64,000 bases of DNA from positions 124,001 to 188,000 of the forward strand of contig CAZSQM010000001.1 of assembly GCA_964609025.1 (NCBI GenBank). The letters are read 5' to 3'. Each line of letters starts with the position of its first letter. Position 1 is the stretch's first letter. The translations under genes were made by a program, and so were the position numbers. The stretch comes from SIG307 sp964609025. Lineage in GTDB: Bacteria > Bacillota > Clostridia > Lachnospirales > Lachnospiraceae. The notes beneath the pieces are model-generated. The model searched no databases. It worked only from the letters and a program-made list of their open reading frames with translations, and was not told the DNA's origin. This document shows positions 61,130 to 64,000 of the stretch, piece by piece.

Positions 61130-62383
61130 CCGGTAAAATAAGGAAGCCTCCTCCCCATCCTCCGCAAAATAGCAATACGCCGCATCCGCAAAAGAAATGC
61201 AATCTCCCGTAGATAACCGCGCACGTTCCTGCACATTCAACAGCCGTCCGTTGCATTTTGTACCGTTGGTGCTGTTTAAATCCACAAGAAAAACTTCCTC
61301 ACCCTCCTTTATGAGCTTTGCATGAAAGCGGCTGACGGTATCGCTTGCAATCACATAATCCACATATCCCGCAAGACTTCCGATATAGAACGGAAACTTT
61401 ACTAAAAGAATTGTTTCTCCGCTTTCTTCCGAAACAAGCGTCGGAACCCCGGCCTCCTTTTTCAACGAAATTACTCTGGTATGCTGCGTTCCCCACTCCG
61501 GTGCCGTTTCCATTACATACGCCGGTACCGGCGCCGCTTCCGCTGCCGGTACCGTGTTCCCGGACGTCGCGCACGGCTCTTTTACGGGTATCGGCAACGG
61601 CCTGCCATCCGACCCGGGCTCCCGCTTTCTTCCCCCTATCGGTAACGACAGTTTGAAACCGGCGGCTCCCCAAAAACGCTCCCAAAAAGGCTCCTTTTTC
61701 CTCTCCTTTCCTTCCCATTCCTTTGTCCCATCCTCCCCTTCGCGCACTCCGGTCTGCCGACAGGGAAACTCCGCCCTCCCCTTTGCGGTATCCTTCCCGC
61801 CGCACCACTCTGTTGTAACGGTTTCCTTTGCCCTCGCTCCGGCCTGCTCTCCCAGCTTTTCCCTCATACGCTCTAACGTCATATCCGGTTCCTGTAACTG
61901 CATATACAGGGCATAGACCAGCGCAATCGCTTTTTCCTCCCTATAATCTACCCGATTCAAAAGCATTTCAAACAGCTTTCCCATCTGCTCCGAAAAAGAA
62001 ACACCGTATTCCGGATAATAGCACAAAGTCACCTCATACTCCGGGATACGCAGAAAGATATACTCCGGCTGCAAAATAAAACGCTCCTCCGAAAGCAGAT
62101 ACTCCCGCGACCGCTCCAAAACAGCCAAAATTCCCTGTAACACCTTCTGCACCTGTTCCGCATTCATCGGCACACGCTCAAAAGTCACGGAAAGGGTCTT
62201 TCTCCCCGTAATATCATATTTATAGCACTCTTCCTTTTCTGCTTTTACCATCGGCAGAACTCCGGTGGGCATTGCCTCGCGTATCATCTGTTCCTCATAA
62301 GTATTTTTTGTTTTATTAAGCAAAAAATAGGATTTGCCGTCCGCCTCTTTTTTATAATTCCCGTCCAGTATGTTTTCCATCAT
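61127..62383 (-). CDS. FHA-domain protein
   Basis: 418-residue protein. The N-terminal 180 residues (YEEQMIREAMPTGVLPMVK ... ILQPEYIFLR) look like DUF6382, found before FHA domains in Clostridia. A low-complexity linker follows, then a C-terminal FHA domain (about 320-410): YIGSLAGYVDYVI, SDTVSRFHAKLI and LVDLNSTNGTKCNGRLL, the phosphothreonine-binding Ser-Arg-x-His and Asn residues. No kinase gene nearby. Last gene of a run with TadE-like proteins and a prepilin peptidase, so it may sense phosphorylation in pilus assembly (inference). Confidence 0.85.
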   Translation of the reverse strand: MMENILDGNYKKEADGKSYFLLNKTKNTYEEQMIREAMPTGVLPMVKAEKEECYKYDITGRKTLSVTFERVPMNAEQVQKVLQGILAVLERSREYLLSEERFILQPEYIFLRIPEYEVTLCYYPEYGVSFSEQMGKLFEMLLNRVDYREEKAIALVYALYMQLQEPDMTLERMREKLGEQAGARAKETVTTEWCGGKDTAKGRAEFPCRQTGVREGEDGTKEWEGKERKKEPFWERFWGAAGFKLSLPIGGRKREPGSDGRPLPIPVKEPCATSGNTVPAAEAAPVPAYVMETAPEWGTQHTRVISLKKEAGVPTLVSEESGETILLVKFPFYIGSLAGYVDYVIASDTVSRFHAKLIKEGEEVFLVDLNSTNGTKCNGRLLNVQERARLSTGDCISFADAAYCYFAEDGEEASLFYR

Positions 62384-62389
62384 TCCTCC

Positions 62390-62611
62390 TTACTCATGAA
62401 AAAGGTCAAATGCCGTATCCGAAGCCCTTACCATCTCCGGCGTCTGCAATTCTCTCTCCGTAAATACCGCGTCATACAAGCCCGCCGCCTGTTCTCCTAC
62501 CGCCTCATATTGGTAAAGGGTCAGCTTTACCAGTAAAAAGGTAATCAGCAGTAAAAAAGGATAGAGCAGTGCCGCCTCCACGGTAATAGAACCCCGCAAA
62601 TTTCGTTTCAT
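62390..62611 (-). CDS. short TadE-like pilus protein
   Basis: 73-residue protein with N-terminal GSITVEAALLYPFLLLITF, the class-IV-like segment of TadE/TadF pseudopilins (Glu at +5-like position before a hydrophobic helix). Much shorter than ordinary TadE (about 150) but complete in the window. Between the prepilin peptidase and FHA genes. Confidence 0.75.
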   Translation of the reverse strand: MKRNLRGSITVEAALLYPFLLLITFLLVKLTLYQYEAVGEQAAGLYDAVFTERELQTPEMVRASDTAFDLFHE

Positions 62612-62613
62612 CC

Positions 62614-63063
62614 TTATCCTCCCATCGAATGCATGAAAAGCGCCATTGTAACATACCCCAGTAAAAAAAACGGCAGAAACGGAATCCGGCTTTTTCTCCC
62701 TGCCTTATGCGTAAACAGCAGAATTGCCGAAAAGCAGCCCGCATAGAGCGCGGCAAAAAAGCACAACATTACGGTTTCATACAGGCCGAATGCCGTACCG
62801 CAGACCAGAATCAGAATGCCGTCCGCCATCCCCATTGCCTCTTGGGAAAACCGGCAGAAAAACAACATAAGTACACCGAATGCGGCGCCGCCAAGGCGCG
62901 AAGAAAAGGGCACATCTCCTAGTCCTCCCGCCGCAAGCAGTATCACCGCCGCGATAAACAATACGCTTTTCTTAATCTCCAACTGTTTCTTATCCAACAG
63001 CGCCAGCCACAAAAACACCGGCATGCTGCAAAGCTCCCGTACCGCTTTTGCCCATAATTCCAT
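62614..63063 (-). CDS. small prepilin peptidase (A24 family)
   Basis: 149-residue membrane protein with the two aspartates of A24 peptidases: LALLDKKQLEIKKSVLFIAA and MGMADGILILVCG (GMADG instead of the usual GxGD). Lacks the cysteine/methylase N-terminal domain of PilD, as in TadV/FppA. The ATG at 63063 overlaps the stop of the preceding gene by one base (TAATG) and follows GGAGGAG. Confidence 0.8.
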   Translation of the reverse strand: MELWAKAVRELCSMPVFLWLALLDKKQLEIKKSVLFIAAVILLAAGGLGDVPFSSRLGGAAFGVLMLFFCRFSQEAMGMADGILILVCGTAFGLYETVMLCFFAALYAGCFSAILLFTHKAGRKSRIPFLPFFLLGYVTMALFMHSMGG

Positions 63064-63980
63064 TATTCTCCTCCTTCGCTCTCCTGTTCCTCCCCGCACT
63101 TTTGGCATGGCCTGTATTTCTGCTTCGCTTCCTCCAGCAAACACTCCTGCGGACTGCGCTCAATGGCGGAGCAGGAAGAAAGCGCATGATATCGTTTCCC
63201 GTATTTTGTTACATACACCGATTCGTTTTCCCGCAGCACCGGCTCGCAAAACTCACAGGCGTAATACTTCGCCCCCGACGCATTCCGTTTCTCGCTGATT
63301 TTCCCGGACGGCACGGCGCTTACCTTTATGCTGATATAGGTACAGTTTTTGTCCGAATGGTATACCGTTGCATAATCGGCAAGGTATACTACCTTCGCAC
63401 TTTCCTCCTCTTTATCTGCCTCCTGACCCTTCTCCTCTATTTTCCCCTCTCCCGTCCAGTTCCGGTACACCAGGTGCAGACGGTAATAGCTCTGCCGTTC
63501 GGGAAACAATATGTTCTCCGGCCTTACCCGGTAATTGATGCAAAGCTGTACGGTTTCCCCCTCCTTTGACGTATCGACCCACATACCGCCAAGGTCCTGC
63601 GCCACTCCTGCCCGTTCCGGCAGTTCCTTATCGCACCGTCCGTAAAACAGCGCCGTAAACGCCGCATCCCGCACTATTTTTTTATCAAACAGGGCAAACA
63701 GCTTTTCCGCCACGGCATTCTCCCCGTCCGCAAGCCTCTCTGCCGCATAGGAAAACGCCGCGGTATCTCTGGCGGATACAATCCCTGCCTTTGCGATTAC
63801 CAGCTCCGCCTGTAATACCGCAAACATCTGAATCAAATACAGCACCGCAAAGAAAAACACGGGAAATGCAAGCGCCGCCTCCGCTGTCAGAGATGCACTC
63901 CGATATCTGCTCTTATCCTTCCGACGCAGTGGATTTTTATGGAATTTTCCGCAAGTTAATTTAATTTTTTTTGTCAACAT
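63063..63980 (-). CDS. TadE/TadG-like protein with C-terminal Cys-rich repeats (start near window edge)
   Basis: 305 residues from the ATG at 63980; the frame is open to the window end and the ribosome binding site is weak, so the start may lie further up. N-terminal basic segment, then SASLTAEAALAFPVFFFAVL, a TadE-type prepilin helix. The C-terminal part contains two related modules: VYHSDKNCTYISI ... YYACEFC and RYHALSSCSAIERS ... YRPCQKC. Each has a YHxxxxC and a closing CxxC, like Ada-type metal-binding motifs. Function of these modules in a pilus-like protein is unknown. Confidence 0.75.
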   Translation of the reverse strand: MLTKKIKLTCGKFHKNPLRRKDKSRYRSASLTAEAALAFPVFFFAVLYLIQMFAVLQAELVIAKAGIVSARDTAAFSYAAERLADGENAVAEKLFALFDKKIVRDAAFTALFYGRCDKELPERAGVAQDLGGMWVDTSKEGETVQLCINYRVRPENILFPERQSYYRLHLVYRNWTGEGKIEEKGQEADKEEESAKVVYLADYATVYHSDKNCTYISIKVSAVPSGKISEKRNASGAKYYACEFCEPVLRENESVYVTKYGKRYHALSSCSAIERSPQECLLEEAKQKYRPCQKCGEEQESEGGE

Positions 63981-64000
63981 GAACCAAATACTGATAAAGG

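Overview
The window looks like a chromosomal segment of a spore-forming, anaerobic, low-to-mid GC Firmicute, most likely a member of the Lachnospiraceae. The evidence is the B. subtilis-like gene order abrB / rsmI (yabC) / trmN6 (yabB) / ricT (yaaT) / holB / yaaR, the spore-core genes spmA-spmB, a SleB-type hydrolase, a radical-SAM activase of the anaerobic ribonucleotide reductase family, and AGGAGG-type ribosome binding sites. There are 100 undetermined bases (48129-48228), so this is a scaffolded draft.

Layout. 1-5226 (+): the 3' part of a type II fatty acid synthesis operon (fabG end, fabF, fabZ, accD, accA) with an acyl-CoA synthetase, closely packed with several start/stop overlaps. 5254-6594 (+): radical-SAM activase and a GNAT acetyltransferase. 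6573-13223 (-): a Lachnospiraceae-type hypothetical protein, an ABC-F ATPase with a structured leader, an M18 aminopeptidase and a chemoreceptor. 13430-14826 (+): secreted SH3/SleB hydrolase. 14832-19672 (-): hydrolase, membrane-anchored MurF-like ligase, ddl, spmA, spmB. 19860-25294: abrB (+) and the divergent/convergent rsmI-trmN6-ricT-holB-yaaR cluster and a guanylate-kinase-like gene (-). 25550: tRNA-Lys(CTT). 25754-40437: a complete type I-C CRISPR-Cas locus. 40936-41991 (-): trxA and trmB. 42062-48078 (+): araR-araB-araD, a SEC-C methionine aminopeptidase, and a D,D-carboxypeptidase. 48075-52442 (-): a coiled-coil membrane protein interrupted by the gap, an ECF S-component/DUF1893 fusion, metK behind a SAM-I riboswitch, and a HIT protein. 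52535-61002 (-): a flavodoxin-like/SCP2 protein, a rhomboid protease, and an oligopeptide ABC transporter (oppA-B-C-D-F) whose OppC carries an RCC1-like insertion. 61127-63980 (-): FHA protein, TadE-like proteins and a small prepilin peptidase (Tad-like pilus genes).

The CRISPR locus is the centre of interest. cas3 has its own promoter; cas5c-cas8c-cas7c-cas4-cas1-cas2 follow as one tightly overlapping operon; then come a leader and an array of 101 repeats and 100 spacers, all read on the minus strand. In the cas3-cas5c gap, on the opposite strand, I find a promoter whose predicted +1 falls on a degenerate CRISPR repeat, followed by a short pseudo-spacer. The first 15 nt of that pseudo-spacer match the start region of the cas operon at 14/15 positions. 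The only mismatch is at position 6, and a TTC PAM lies next to the target. This has the architecture of a crRNA-like autorepressor (CreR-type) that would let Cascade silence its own operon. The array also contains a spacer identical over 34 nt to a gene in the same window (49280-49313). The PAM geometry there fits a spacer integrated backwards, which would explain how the cell survives it. There are also a duplicated spacer and two pairs of diverged homologous spacers.
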